Part shown: positions 45,729 through 56,648 of the stretch, piece after piece
Position numbering within the stretch: position 1 is the first letter of the stretch
Layout of the letters: each line of letters starts with the position of its first letter
Source: Paramacrobiotus metropolitanus
Taxonomy: Eukaryota; Tardigrada; Eutardigrada; Parachela; Macrobiotidae
Length of the DNA stretch: 64,000 nt
Assembly: GCF_019649055.1 (NCBI RefSeq)
Contig: NW_026570233.1
Coordinates: 1,302,001 to 1,366,000, forward strand
Direction of reading: 5' to 3'
The notes under the pieces: generated by a model
The model's input: the letters and a program-made list of their open reading frames with translations, nothing else
Told to the model about the DNA's origin: nothing
The model's database searches: none
Translations under genes and position numbers: made by a program

Positions 45729-46503
45729 CCGAACAGTGGGAATGTAGCGGCGCAGTTTCGGAAAAACGCAGCGCAGTTCCTTTGTGGGCTGTACATCTGG
45801 CGTGTATACATTGCTTACGATAGTTATTAGATACGTAATACCAGGTATTTGTTTGCTCAATAATTAAATTACGGGTTTTCGTTGCCATGCTGTCATTTCC
45901 TTACAAGCGTTTCTATGGCTCTGGCACTCCCTTCTTTTTTTATGTATTCAGAATAGAAACATCGACGAAAATCGTGGAAAGCAATCGAAAATAAATGTTA
46001 AGGCTCTGTAATACGTAAACCTTCAGTAGAATTTAAAAATTACCACTGCATTCAGTATTTTATTAGTAACTGTAAGTACTTGCAGTTACTACGAATAGTA
46101 ATTGCCTCTTAATCATTTAAAGACTAGAATCGACTGTACGCCCGAGAAACAATGGTATACCTATTTTCAAGCGCGAAGAAGATGTTTGTTTGTTTTTATT
46201 TCCTCAACTCATGCGATTACATACACAGCCTATGACACTTATACATGGCACACATGTCGAACATTTTGCCATGCAGAAAGGTAATTTAAGGACGAAATAA
46301 CATTGAAAGACAATAAACTTTAACGAATGTTCCAGCACAAATAATATTATTTATCAATATATACAACAATGAAATCTTCGATTATTAAGCAATGTACTAC
46401 AGGTTAAATTCACAGAATTTTTGTGGCCGAGTGCTCCTGAATTCTTGATAAAATAATTATATTTGGCACACGAATCAGCGCAACAAAACGTTACCCTATA
46501 ACC
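45729..46503. other. Intergenic, AT-rich, no gene recognised
   Basis: Convergent 3' ends of the tetraspan-like gene and the dehydrogenase gene. Confidence 0.4.
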
Positions 46504-47724
46504 TTATCCGAAATTGCTATTTACGCGTCGGACCAGCTGGCGTGATTTTTCGGTTATCTCGATGCTGTTAGAACCAACTGACGTCAGTACTTTCCTCTGG
46601 ATCTTTATCGGTTCCACATCCCGCTCAATGACATGTACACAGGTATCCGGCACATCGATCCTCGTGGCGAAGACGCCATTCTGGTGAATGCCCAGATGTT
46701 TCAATTTCTTGGATAAAAATCCTAAACCACGATCAACCAGCGGATCCTCTACATAATGATGAGGCAACACCACCACCGCTCGTCCAATTAGGTCGCTCTG
46801 CTGCTGGTTTCCAACCTGCTCAACCACGCCAATGCCTTCGTGACCGAGAACTGTTCCTCGGTTAAACCCGCAGCAGGCTTTGGTCCCGCTTAATACGCGG
46901 CGATCGGTCTGGCAGATACAGGCACGCAGTATCCGTACGCGAACCATTCCGCTCGAGAGGTCTCCCAAAACCAGTTCTCGAACCGTTGCTTTGCTAAGGT
47001 CATCGTTGGGGAACACCGCCAAATTTTTTTCTTGCTTTGGAACACGGAACACAAACTTCAGGTGCTTTTCGTAAACTTCCGGTGTATTTAGCATACTTTC
47101 GATAACGTACTGGTTGTTCTTCTTGGAGTCGAGAGCATCGACAATTCCGGTCTGCACACGTGAATAAAGATGTGGATATTTCAAGAGAGCCTGTACCGAA
47201 TTTTCGATATCAGATTCGTGGTATCCGGACGATCCAACAAGCCGAATCGCTCTGTCGGTTACTCTCACTTCCTCATTCCGATGTACAGCTTCCAGGTCAA
47301 TACCTTCCAGCAGCGGTAATTCTTCTTTCGTTTTATGATTAATCCCGGAGAACAGGACAACGAACCCAGCGTCTGAAGCCTTAATTACAGCGTCCACGCT
47401 GGCTTGTGGCGCACTCGTCGCCACAACAGTCAGATCACCTTGGAGATTTTCGGGACGGAATGATAAGACAGCAATTTCCGGGAATATTCGGCGCAGAAGT
47501 TGACGTCGCTGTTTGTTGGGCTCGATAACGTAACGTTGGGCCTTCGGGAAGCGACGACCAATCTCGATGAGGTGCAAGGCGCCGATAGGTCCACCACCGT
47601 ATACAATGGCGGTTTGGAGGTGGATGTATGATGGGAATTTGGTGTACGCGTGCATAACACAGGCTAAAGGTTCCGCGAGGACCAAAAGGTCAAGCTCCGT
47701 TTCGGTAAACGATTCCAACAGCAT
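46504..47724 (-). CDS. Zinc-type medium-chain dehydrogenase with swapped domain order, intronless
   Basis: A 406-residue single-exon ORF, ATG at 47724. Ordinary MDR/alcohol dehydrogenases run GroES-like catalytic domain, then Rossmann NAD(P)-binding domain. Here the Rossmann part comes first: LAEPLACVMHA (the usual domain-boundary phrase) at residues 16-26, then nucleotide-binding VYGGGPIGALHLIEIGRRF at about 41-59, ending near residue 230. The GroES-like part follows: VRELVLGDLSSGMVRVRI (about 245), ACICQTDR with the zinc-ligand-type Cys, VLGHEGIGVVEQVG with the GHE signature, and DLIGRAVVVLP. An in-frame TAA lies just upstream of the ATG, so no GroES half precedes it. Substrate is unknown; the chemistry should be NAD(P)-linked alcohol or polyol oxidation if active. 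Absence of introns among intron-rich neighbours raises transfer from a microbe or retrocopying as possibilities. Confidence 0.85.
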   Translation of the reverse strand: MLLESFTETELDLLVLAEPLACVMHAYTKFPSYIHLQTAIVYGGGPIGALHLIEIGRRFPKAQRYVIEPNKQRRQLLRRIFPEIAVLSFRPENLQGDLTVVATSAPQASVDAVIKASDAGFVVLFSGINHKTKEELPLLEGIDLEAVHRNEEVRVTDRAIRLVGSSGYHESDIENSVQALLKYPHLYSRVQTGIVDALDSKKNNQYVIESMLNTPEVYEKHLKFVFRVPKQEKNLAVFPNDDLSKATVRELVLGDLSSGMVRVRILRACICQTDRRVLSGTKACCGFNRGTVLGHEGIGVVEQVGNQQQSDLIGRAVVVLPHHYVEDPLVDRGLGFLSKKLKHLGIHQNGVFATRIDVPDTCVHVIERDVEPIKIQRKVLTSVGSNSIEITEKSRQLVRRVNSNFG

Positions 47725-48560
47725 TTTATGTTTTTAAACGAACTACAAAAACAAATAAAATTACTATTTATTAATTATTCGAAATAAATTGTACGAATTC
47801 TTTACAACGAAAAAAACGGAATGGTAGACGGAAAAACGCAGCACGATATATAAAACTTAGCACACGTTACTCAGTGCTCTGTCAATCAATGTTCAGTAAG
47901 TAGGCCTTCTAGTATAAAAGGCAACACAACTTCACGGTATAGTTAGAATCAGTATCCTCGGTATCATAATTACTAAGATGCTTGGATGCAAACGCATTAT
48001 ATATTACTTTGTTGCTAAAATAGGTGCCCTTCCTTAATCTTAATCCATTCCGGCATCTTCATCTGATGAGTATGTTATTTTCCGTTGAGGGTTGTAACGA
48101 TAAGATACATTTACGCGCATTCACAATATCAAGCGGATCTGTTGCAAGCATTTTACATACAGTCTCGTAGATTACGATGAAGTGTAGCAAACGCTTCCGA
48201 CTGTATTCCGCTACTGCCGTATACGATACCGGCAAAACATGTTTGCGTTAGTGCTGCGCGCCGCTTGCGCGCTTCCATGCGCCTGCTGAGTCAGTAGTTG
48301 TGATGCGATCGATGTAATCTGGTTTGTTATGGTCTTCGAGTGTACCTGTGTACAATACTGTACCAGCAATAGTATGTGTAATGTACAATGTACTCTATCT
48401 GTTCGTGCTGTACTCGAATACTTACGTTAGTAGTCGTATTAAAGCAGTAGCTGGCAGCGTAATTTCAAGTTGGAAAGTGTTTGCAGAATATAAAAATAAA
48501 CTTTTGGATCAGTGCTGTGCAAACTCGAAGGCCAAAACTTTTTATTACTGTAATTGAAAC
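47725..48560. other. Divergent promoter region between the dehydrogenase and MAT2B
   Basis: The dehydrogenase ATG is preceded on the minus strand by TTTGTTTTTGTAG, a possible 5'-UTR splice acceptor. A GC-rich patch at 48255-48290 lies upstream of MAT2B. No ORF supported. Confidence 0.4.
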
Positions 48561-50222
48561 ATGGATAAAGTCGCTCTTATAACGGGAGCTTCGGGTCTTC
48601 TTGGTCGAGCTATTTTGCGGATTTTTGAGGAGGCAGGATGGCAGGCTTTTGGTTTGGCTTTTTCAAGAGCCTCGAAGAATCCTAAGCTAATCAGAGTGGA
48701 CTTGCGAGATTTCGCGGCTGTAAATGACGTCGTTAGTGATAAAAAGGTATGCACGTAAACAAGTACTGCTACCTTTGCTGCGCGCGATATCCAGCTTGAT
48801 AAAAAATAATAACCTAACACGTTTGTGTTACCTTTATTTTAAAAACTGATTTTTTAAAATTAATTTTCATGACGTTGCAGCCTTCTGTCATCGTGCACTG
48901 TGCGGCGGAAAAAAATCCGGATGCTGCGGAAGAACAGCAGCTCGCAACCGACGAGATTAACGTGAAAGCCACGGAGAACTTAGCCAAAGTTGCAGGTACG
49001 TTGCAGCTCAACCAACTCAATTATACGTAATGTTAGTCTGGTTATAATCAAATTAGTTTCTTTCTGCAGCTGCCAACAAAGCGCTCCTTATTTACATCAG
49101 CACAGACTCGGTATTTGATGGTTCTCACCCTCCTTATGAAGAGAATTCCCCAGATACCAATCCTGTAAATTACTATGGAAAGACGAAGTTGGCTGGAGAA
49201 CATGTGACGCTTTCCCATAACGGTAATCTACCAAACCAGCAGTCACGCATTCGTCCTATCCGAGCTAAGCTTTGAGAAAACTCAGTTGATAATTTTTTTT
49301 ACACTTTGGATGGCTTGTGTGAGTGTTGTAACGTACATAGTGTTGTTCATGTGTAAGATATAATGAGTATAATGTACTGCACTGTAATGTAGGAAATATA
49401 ATATTACGGCTAGATCTTCAGTAATGCAATGCTGTATTTAGGTATTGTTTTGCGGATACCTTTTTTGTACGGACCCGTGGACGAGGTTGCAGAGAGTTCA
49501 ATGTTAACCTTATTCCGTCAGCTGGAAGAGTCCCATACACCTGCCGTCTTATCGGATTACGACCTCCGTTATCCCACGCATGTCGACGATGTAGCACGCG
49601 CAGCCTTAACACTTGCCGAATCATTCCTACTGAACGTACGTTCATCAGCATGACCACACGAAAATTCGAATAGTCTTGAGATATTTTTGACAACGGTGTA
49701 ATGAATTGTTCTTTGTTATGGTTTGTGCGTTAATGAGCATTTGCTTTTTTATGCAGAATGCCTCGGTTAAGGGTGCATACCATTATGCCGGACAAGAAGG
49801 ATACACAAAGTACCAAATGGCGGTGTTTCTATCAATGCTATTCCAATTACAACACGGCCATCTCACAGCGGATCCCCATCCGCCGAGTTCTGGAGCAAAT
49901 CGCCCCCGAGGTAGATAACAACACCGGTACTCGTCCACGTTGCCTTTTGTAACCGTCCCAAACGTTCGGACGTGTTGAACGGTTAAAGACGTTAAATATG
50001 TTTCGTAGTTTCCCTGTTTTCTCCCTGTTTTCTAAACCGAATGCATGGCGATTTGTTGCTATGTTTATTGGTTTTATCGTCCATTTAGATCCTCGGCTTC
50101 TCTGCAGCCGATTAGCCAGCCTGGGGACTACAGAGCCGCGGCCCTTCGCCGAGGGTGTGAGGCAGGTTATTCAGGAGTTCAGCCAGAAAACGGACACCGG
50201 AATAAATACTGATTTGAAATAA
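48561..50222 (+). CDS. MAT2B: Methionine adenosyltransferase 2 subunit beta, six exons
   Basis: Regulatory partner of the enzyme that makes S-adenosylmethionine; the fold is an NADP-binding short-chain dehydrogenase related to dTDP-rhamnose reductases. Exons 48561-48746, 48881-48995, 49070-49222, 49442-49635, 49757-49910 and 50089-50222 keep phase and total 936 nt (311 residues; human is about 334). Seen: the Rossmann start VALITGASGLLGRAI (residues 4-18), VIVHCAAEKNPDA, LIYISTDSVFDG, NYYGKTKLAGE (the YxxxK pair), VLRIPFLYGP, RYPTHVDDVARAA, AYHYAGQEGYTKYQMA, and the C-terminal NRPRDPRLLCSRL matching the RPR-x2-x-LDCS-like end of the family. Acceptors are typical (TTGCAG, TTCTGCAG, TATTTAG, TATGCAG, CATTTAG). 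The gene reads as intact. It is divergently arranged with the dehydrogenase. Confidence 0.93.
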
Positions 50223-50492
50223 CAGCGGACGTACTAAGTTTCTGAATAGCGCTCTTGAGTTTTCCGATGTTAGATTCGAGTCATTTGATTCTGTTGTTCG
50301 ATCAGTTTCCACTTCGTGCTATTGTCAACGGTCCGGTATGCGATATGGTTTGACACTATAGGAAACTGCTTATCGTCGGTAATCAGAGTGTTTGCAGCGG
50401 AAACGGTATACAATATGGTCGAATTTTCTTCTCAAAAAGGAATATGCACAGCTTTGCTCAACATTACTCTTTTATGTGTAATAGATCACCTG

Positions 50493-51063
50493 TGGAACGT
50501 TTCGTACCAAAGAAAAAAAGTGAGCCGTTTTTTCTCTCCTTGTAGTTACAGTAGACTTCTGTACACATGCTGCAGACACCCAGTAGACCTATCGGTAGTC
50601 ACCTGGTTTCTTAGGATGCATACAGCGTGTCTACAACGGTGTCTACAGGTTGTCTACGGATGTCTACCGTTGTATACAGGCAGCCCTTCTTAGGTTCAGC
50701 TCGATATTCTGCCTGTATACACCGGTAGTCATCTATAGACAGCCCGTAGACACCACTGTAGACATAATGTGGTCACCTGGTTTCTTAGGCTTTTTGGATT
50801 TTTACAGGGTGTCTACAGGTGTATACAGGCAGGCCTTCTTAGGTTCAGCTGGATGTTCTGCTGTATATATTTGTAGGCGCACTGTAGACAGCCCGTAAAC
50901 ACCCTGTAGACATACTGTAGTTACCTGGTTTCTTAGGTTTCTTAGGTTTTCTTAGGATGTGTACAGGTTGTCTACAGGGTGTCTGCAGGCTGTCTACAGA
51001 TGACTACAGTGACTACAAGAAGGTAAAAAAGTTCCAGTTTTTTCTTTGGTACGAAACGTTCCA
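50493..51063. mobile_element. MITE-like inverted-repeat element 1 with internal minisatellite
   Basis: Begins TGGAACGTTTCGTACCAAAG (50493) and ends with its reverse complement (51038-51063), giving terminal inverted repeats of about 26 bp. The inside lacks an ORF and is filled with TGTCTACAGG/TGTAGACA-like units. Larger units of about 150-175 bp start with ACCTGGTTTCTTAGG at 50601, 50775 and 50923. A second element with the same ends lies at 52051-52552. No clear target duplication seen. Confidence 0.8.
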
Positions 51064-51691
51064 TATATACAAACGTTGGCTAAACGAAGCTGTGAATCGT
51101 CCTGTAAGCACTTTTGCTCGCCTGCTGCGCTCGTCTGGAAAATTATAAAAAACTTTGCACAACTGCGTCGTTCTTGCAGTACTTTCCACCGGTGAATAAA
51201 TAAATAACCACAACTTCGAAAAAATTTTAAGTTTGTTTTGTTTGGCAGCTGCAAAGGTCCTGATTAGCGCATCCGGTCTGAGCGGCAAGGGCAACTATTA
51301 CAGAAGTCTATGGTAAAGAAATGCCGAATTCTAATACTAAGAGAAATGTGCAGTACAGCTTTGTTACAAAAAGATGTCAATATGCGCTGCGCCTGTAACT
51401 AATTTGAGTCGGATAATAAATATTGCTGCTGACCGGTAAGCGGTAACGAAATGAACTTCGGCGTTTTCTTTCCGGGAAGCAGTTTCATGAACACTTTTTC
51501 TATCTTTCTCTAAGCAAACAGCGATGTACAGTATGTTCGGCGCTGCCGAAGTACACAGATAACCACTAAAATTAAAGTCCAACGGATTTTTGAGATAAAC
51601 AACGGTAACCGTATTCAGTGGGAATATTACGAATGAAAGCTATGCAACTATACGTATGAACGGCTCAGGGGAAGATTTTCAGCTAAATAAA
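51064..51691. other. Upstream region of the kinase-Kelch locus
   Basis: No supported ORF. Likely promoter or 5' UTR sequence. Confidence 0.35.
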
Positions 51692-52050
51692 ATGGGAAGT
51701 ATTGCTTCGAGAAAGACCAGCTCAGTCGAACAAATTGGTAGTAATGTTAAATACCGTTATTCAAATGCAGATTTTATTGGAAAAAGGACATTTGGTGTTG
51801 TTTACGAAGCGTGGTGATTTTCGGGGAAAAGACACTCTAGCTGTGAAAGTTATGCACATCAGTCGTAATTCCAAAGATATCTCGGAACAAGAAGGTTGGA
51901 TTACTACCATGGACAGATTTAGAAAACTCGTTGAATTAAGGCACGCAAATCTGGTAATTTATTAGAAAGTTTCCATCAGAAGGCCTCCGGCGGAGTGACA
52001 TTGGATTAGCAATGGAGCACTATAATAGTAAGAACCATTGCCAATTTATA

Positions 52051-52552
52051 TGGGCCGTTTCGTACCAAAGAAAAAAACTGGAACGTGTTTTTTGTCACAG
52101 TAGTGTTTTTTGTCACAGTATCAGTAGCCAACGTGTAGACACTGTCACAATTTTTTTCCCCGACCGGCAGCACCACTGTTGACACTAGACACCTTTAGAC
52201 ATACGTAGACACACGGTAATCACTGCCGAGACATTCTATAGGTCCTGTCGGCACCGGGAGTATACCATGCCTACATAGCGTCACATCGATACCCAGTAAT
52301 CACGGGTTGTCAACAAGTACCTACCGCTATATGCGCAAAGCATTTAGCCTGTATAGCGGTGGACATCTTTAGACAACATGTAGTCTGTAGACCCCATGTA
52401 TACTTACATTCTAAGAAAACATAAGAAATTAGGGGACCAGTAGGACTACTGGGTGTTTACTGAGAACATCGTGTGCTCTGCATGCAGATGTCTACCGAGA
52501 GTGCTGGAGAAACATCAGACCCAGTTTTTTCCTTTGGTACGAAATGTGCCAC
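52051..52552. mobile_element. MITE-like inverted-repeat element 2, occupying a kinase intron
   Basis: Starts TGGGCCGTTTCGTACCAAAG and ends with the inverted form (CTTTGGTACGAAATGTGCCA). It shares ends and the TGTAGACA-type interior with the element at 50493-51063. The host intron runs 52028-52571, so only about 20 bp remain on each side of the element. Confidence 0.8.
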
Positions 52553-52727
52553 AGGTGTATATGTTTTCTAGGTGATCTTGCTTCTATTTTGAAGGAATTC
52601 AGAAAGAGCGGACAAATGTTGAACAGGTGTTACAGTGTTACCAGATTTACAAAGGATGTTTGCCGGGGACTACATTTCCTGCACGACAATGGCATAATAC
52701 ATGGAGATTTGAAGCCGGAAAACATTA

Positions 52728-53650
52728 GTGGCGTTCAGTTTAGACCTGCACATTGCGATATTCCTGCACATCGTGCATATTGTGCTCAAGTTGACTAAAC
52801 CCGAGATAAGATAATGGGTCATAACTGGTCCATATTGCGATGATGAATTTTATGTGCGTTGATGATCACGCCCCAATAGATGCATGAATGTCGCTCAAGA
52901 AAAAGCTACTCGAGAGTAGCTTTTTCCAGCGCCAAAGTCGCCAATTGTGGATATTTTTCGTATAAGCTCATTTAAGCGCCGCGCTTTACAGTGCAGAAAG
53001 TACGATGTTGTACATTTAGACTAAGCACAATTACAACAATAATTAATGATAACAGTAGCCAACGATGTTACTAATTAGTACAGTAATTATAGTGTTTTAC
53101 TAAATACTCCTATATTAATTAACAATTCTTGTATTAATAGTAGTTAACAATGATATTAGTTTATGATTAGATGTTTACCTTGCGTACGTCCAAGCAAACT
53201 GATTAACAAGTAAGGTAATTACTATAATTAATAATTACTCATTAAGAAAATTGTTGCAGCGTTTTGCAGCAGTTATGTGTGCGCCCAGTTTCTGACCTAA
53301 CGAGTTTTAGTTTTTACTACTAAATGTAAAAATAAATTACTAATGAAATAATTAATTAGTACCAACATTGGCTAATTAGCTGGCGAACGGTGTATTTAAT
53401 AACTTGAAGCAAGCTACGAGCTTAGTAAATACTCGCATGATAGATCGAACCGCGACCGATAACTTTTCACGGTAATATTATTTCAAATTAATCTGAAGAT
53501 GAACCGACTGCGTGTTAAACGGTAAATGGCAGTGGGCTTTGGCGCTTTCAGAATAGCCCGCTCGATGCAAATATGTGAGCCATCAATGGCGAGCTCCTAT
53601 TTGATATCTCTCGAAGTTTAAAGTTCAGATTTTTTCTGCATGCGTCACAG
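52728..53650. other. Large AT-rich intron of the kinase locus
   Basis: No ORF. Rich in TAATTA-type sequence; includes the near-perfect hairpin at 52899-52926. The 5' splice site after GAAAACATTA is only a GTGGCG-type guess. Confidence 0.4.
52899..52926. repeat. Perfect 13-bp hairpin
   Basis: GAAAAAGCTACTC and its exact reverse complement are separated by two bases (CTCGAGAG centre). Confidence 0.9.
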
Positions 53651-54106
53651 ATATATGGGCCTCATTTTTACACGTTTCAACAATGAGCCGAACTATTCTC
53701 ATAAATAATTGGCACACCCTGGATAAGTTTGCAATCGCGGATCTGGACGATTTTGTCCAAATGACAGAGAGTGCCACTACTTCTGCAGACTTCACAGAAT
53801 TACGCGGTACTAGTCGCTATATGTCACCTGAAATGTTGATGAAATTCGCTCAAACAGGCAACGAAGCACCTGGACGGAAGACGGACATTTGGAGTATGGG
53901 TTGTGTAATTCTAGAGATGGCCGAGTGTTGCAAAGGTCTTTTAAGAAAACGACTGATAAAAGGCGATGCAATTAGAGAAGTTGAAGATGACATGCAGAAT
54001 TACCAGTTTGCTAGACTGATTATAAGCGGTCATGTACCGTTTGTCAGTGGTGATATTCCGGAATATTTAGCGTCGTAATCCGGAAGTGTTTAGCTTGAGA
54101 CACCAC

Positions 54107-55149
54107 ACAGAGAAACTTTGCTGTAGCAATACTGGACGAAATAGATTATCCAGCTATTGCTTTTGTTCTGTGTGGAGAGCACCCTGTCCTCGTTTCAAAA
54201 TTGCTCATTTATGATACCTTATCTGAAACTATAAATATTCGTCCGCTCAAGCACGCAGCAGGCCTTCAGACTAATGGTTATGTCGCATCGACAGAAACAC
54301 ATATTATTTTCACAGAAGATAAAGGAACCGGAAATCAGCGGCGAACAAGTTGTCATTTCTGGAATGTCCTGGATGGAAAACTAAGTCGTTCATTAACCCT
54401 TTCCTCGACAGTGTTTTTTGCATCGCCCATTGTTCTGAATTCCATTCTTTATAATACTGTTTACTTCTTCGATGCAGACAGTTCCTTTAACGCGATGAAC
54501 ATCTCTACTGGTAATATTGTGCGCCTTGGTGACCTTCCTTTGGAAACTAGGTTGGCAAGACATCTGCTACAACTTTGCCTCTTTTTTTCAAATACTCAGC
54601 TCATTAAAGTTCTTTTAATGCAGGATTTGCGATCACGTTCCCGTAATGGCGAAATACGGGTACAAGATATTTTGCGCTACAGATTATGATCTAAATTGCT
54701 ACGACGCATATACCGATGCCTGGATACCCTTGCCAAATTTGCCAAAAATTCGCCTCAAATTTGCCATGGTTGTGGTCAGTGGTTGTGTGTACATTTTGGG
54801 AGGAAGGGTAAAAGACAGCACTGATTTTGGTGTAACCGGAGACTGCGTTCGTCTGAATATAAAAACCGGCACTTGGGAAGAAATACAGCCGCTTCGGCAG
54901 TCACGACAGGGCCATGCTGCCTGCGTTATTAAGGATCGAATATACGTCTGCGGCGGGCGAGATTCTCTAGGAGAGCATGCCCTTGCGATAGAAATATATG
55001 ATACAAAACGTGATAGTGGATGGTCAACCGTTGTCCTGTCCGCAAAGGATCAACAGCTGCTATTGGATTTTGCGCGAGAATTCAAGTATTCTTGGGGTGG
55101 AATAACTGCGGCGTGTGTTAATGTGGACAGCCACGCTTATGGCTACTAA
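54107..55149 (+). CDS. Kelch-repeat region, probable C-terminal part of the kinase-Kelch gene
   Basis: Two exons: about 54107-54550 and 54624-55149 (donor after ACTAG, acceptor TTTTAATGCAG, phase preserved). The first holds beta-propeller-like blades (LVSKLLIYDTLSETINIRPL, SCHFWNVLDGKLSR, YNTVYFFDADSSFNAMNI). The second has classic Kelch blades: CYDAYTDAWIPLPNLPKIR, VVVSGCVYILGGRV, NIKTGTWEEIQPL, RQGHAACVIKDRIYVCGGRD and YDTKRDSGWSTV. Kelch propellers bind partner proteins. It starts only about 30 bp after the kinase frame closes, on the same strand, so a single kinase-Kelch protein is likely, though the linking splice was not resolved. Candidate poly(A) signal AATAAA at 55253-55258. Confidence 0.65.
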
Positions 55150-55308
55150 AGTTTGAAAGAGTATATTTTGTGAGTCTTCCATTCTCTTACTAAAGTCTGA
55201 CCGAGTATGTACATGTTTTGTTGGTCTTTCAATCTTTTACGCTTAAACCAACAATAAAAGTCGAAAAGTTCACGAAGCTAGGAAAATGTCATTAAGGTTA
55301 ACAGTCCA

Positions 55309-56648
55309 TTAAGAACATCTCACGACATTCCGTATAGCCTTCTTCAAGTCCGGCAAGGTGGAGTGGTAAATAAAAGGGTTAAGCACACAGCTGGCATACT
55401 GTAGTACAACCACTACAACGTAGATATCTTCATTCCAATAACCGGTGAAATCCGCGATGAGATAGTAGACCACTCCTGGGATCCAGCATACGAAAATACA
55501 CAACGCCAGCAAAGCGAATAACCTGAAGAGCTTTTTCTCCGAGGAGCGGTGGGCAATGACTTTGACGCCCTTGCCATCCGTACCGTGTGCGCTGGAAGCG
55601 GCACGAGAACGCTGATCCGCTTGGATATTTACGGATTCGCTGACAGCGTGTGTGGATAGTCCTGCTGTGGTAGTTTCTACCAAGAAAAAACTATGATTTT
55701 TCGTGTGAAATATTGTTCTCGCAACCGGGTGAAATATTGTACTTTCACAAAATACTCTGTTAAATAAATACGAATTTTGACATTACATTAATGTTATCGC
55801 TGAATATGCGCTGCTTTTAACTGGTCCGTCGAAAATTAATTTGGTGTTTACAGCGATACCGCAAATTTTATTCAGTTCAAATTAGTCGCTATATATAGAG
55901 AAGATGCGCTGCTTACTGTAAGAGCAGCAAGTAATTGATTTAGCGTTATACGGGAAGCGCTACATTTTGCCCAATGGTTGGTCGATTTGTGTATCCTACC
56001 TTTTCTCATTAGCGCTTTAACACGATTCCGTCCGGTCAACTTTACGAAAATCAATAAATAGATCCCAATAATCATCACTGGAGGTAAATCGTACGCCACA
56101 AACTCAATAACCAGGGCGTATGCATGCTGAGCTGTTACGTTTGGATTGCATGTTGTGAGGTCATTATAGTACGTTACATCCAGCAGCACATACGGCCATA
56201 GCAAACACATTACGTAAACCCACACCAGCAAGCACAATCCAATGGTCAACTTCTTCGAGCGGAGATTGCGATATCCCAGAGGAAAAAAGAGCGACCACAA
56301 CCGATCCAGGCTGATCAAGAGAATTGTGTAGCATGCGTTGATATTGAAAACGCCGCTGATTAGCATAAAAAACGGGCAAGCTTTTGTTCCCGTGTTGGAC
56401 GACGGCCGAACGGTATAGCCGATAAAGCTGGTCATACTGAATGACGCGAATCCCAAATCGCACAGGGAGACATTGAGAAGGTAGTAGGAAAACGGTGTAC
56501 GGACTTGCGAATCTTTGATAAATGCCAGGATGATCAGGATATTGTAGCAGATCGTTAAGACGCATATAATAGCCACCAGCGCCACCATAATATAGTGCGC
56601 GGTTGGAATTGCGTTAGTTACAGGAAAAAGTGAGCTATTGTTCGACAT
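55309..56648 (-). CDS. Class A GPCR, two exons, same family as the plus-strand trio
   Basis: Exon 1 56648-56000 begins MSNNSSLFPVTN (a sequon in the tail) and covers TM1-TM5, with FSYYLLNVSLCDLG in TM2 and SLDRLWSLFFPLGYR after TM3 (DRL). The intron 55999-55677 is phase 1 (donor GTAGGA, acceptor TTGGTAG). Exon 2 55676-55309 has a loop, then LFRLFALLALCIFVCWIPGV (TM6) and LQYASCVLNPFIYH (TM7, NPxxY intact). About 338 residues. The sister gene lies 2.3 kb away on the same strand (58922-60024). Ligand unknown. Confidence 0.87.

Larger units (their letters stand above)
51692..54078 (+). pseudogene. Protein kinase domain, multi-exon, with frameshifts and degenerate motifs
   Basis: ATG at 51692 gives MGSIASRK, a plausible N-myristoylation start. 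Exon 1 (to 52027) holds a glycine-loop-like FIGKRTFGVVYEA, then LAVKVM with the ATP Lys, LRHANL, and the hinge-like GLAMEHYN; linking these needs two frame changes (near 51810 and 51965). Intron 52028-52571 is nearly all MITE. Exon 2 (52572 to about 52727) has SILKEF and IIHGDLKPEN (HRD as HGD, catalytic Asp kept). Exon 3 (about 53651-54078) has AIADLDDF where DFG would be (DLD), SRYMSPEM (APE region) and KTDIWSMGCVILEM. The metal-binding DFG is changed and the first exon is broken, so it is probably a pseudogene or a degenerating pseudokinase. Kelch repeats follow on the same strand. Confidence 0.65.

Noticed and set aside
51957-51968. A 12-nt GTAATTTATTAG micro-intron in the kinase exon
   Set aside because: Far too short to splice, and removing it does not restore the needed frame.
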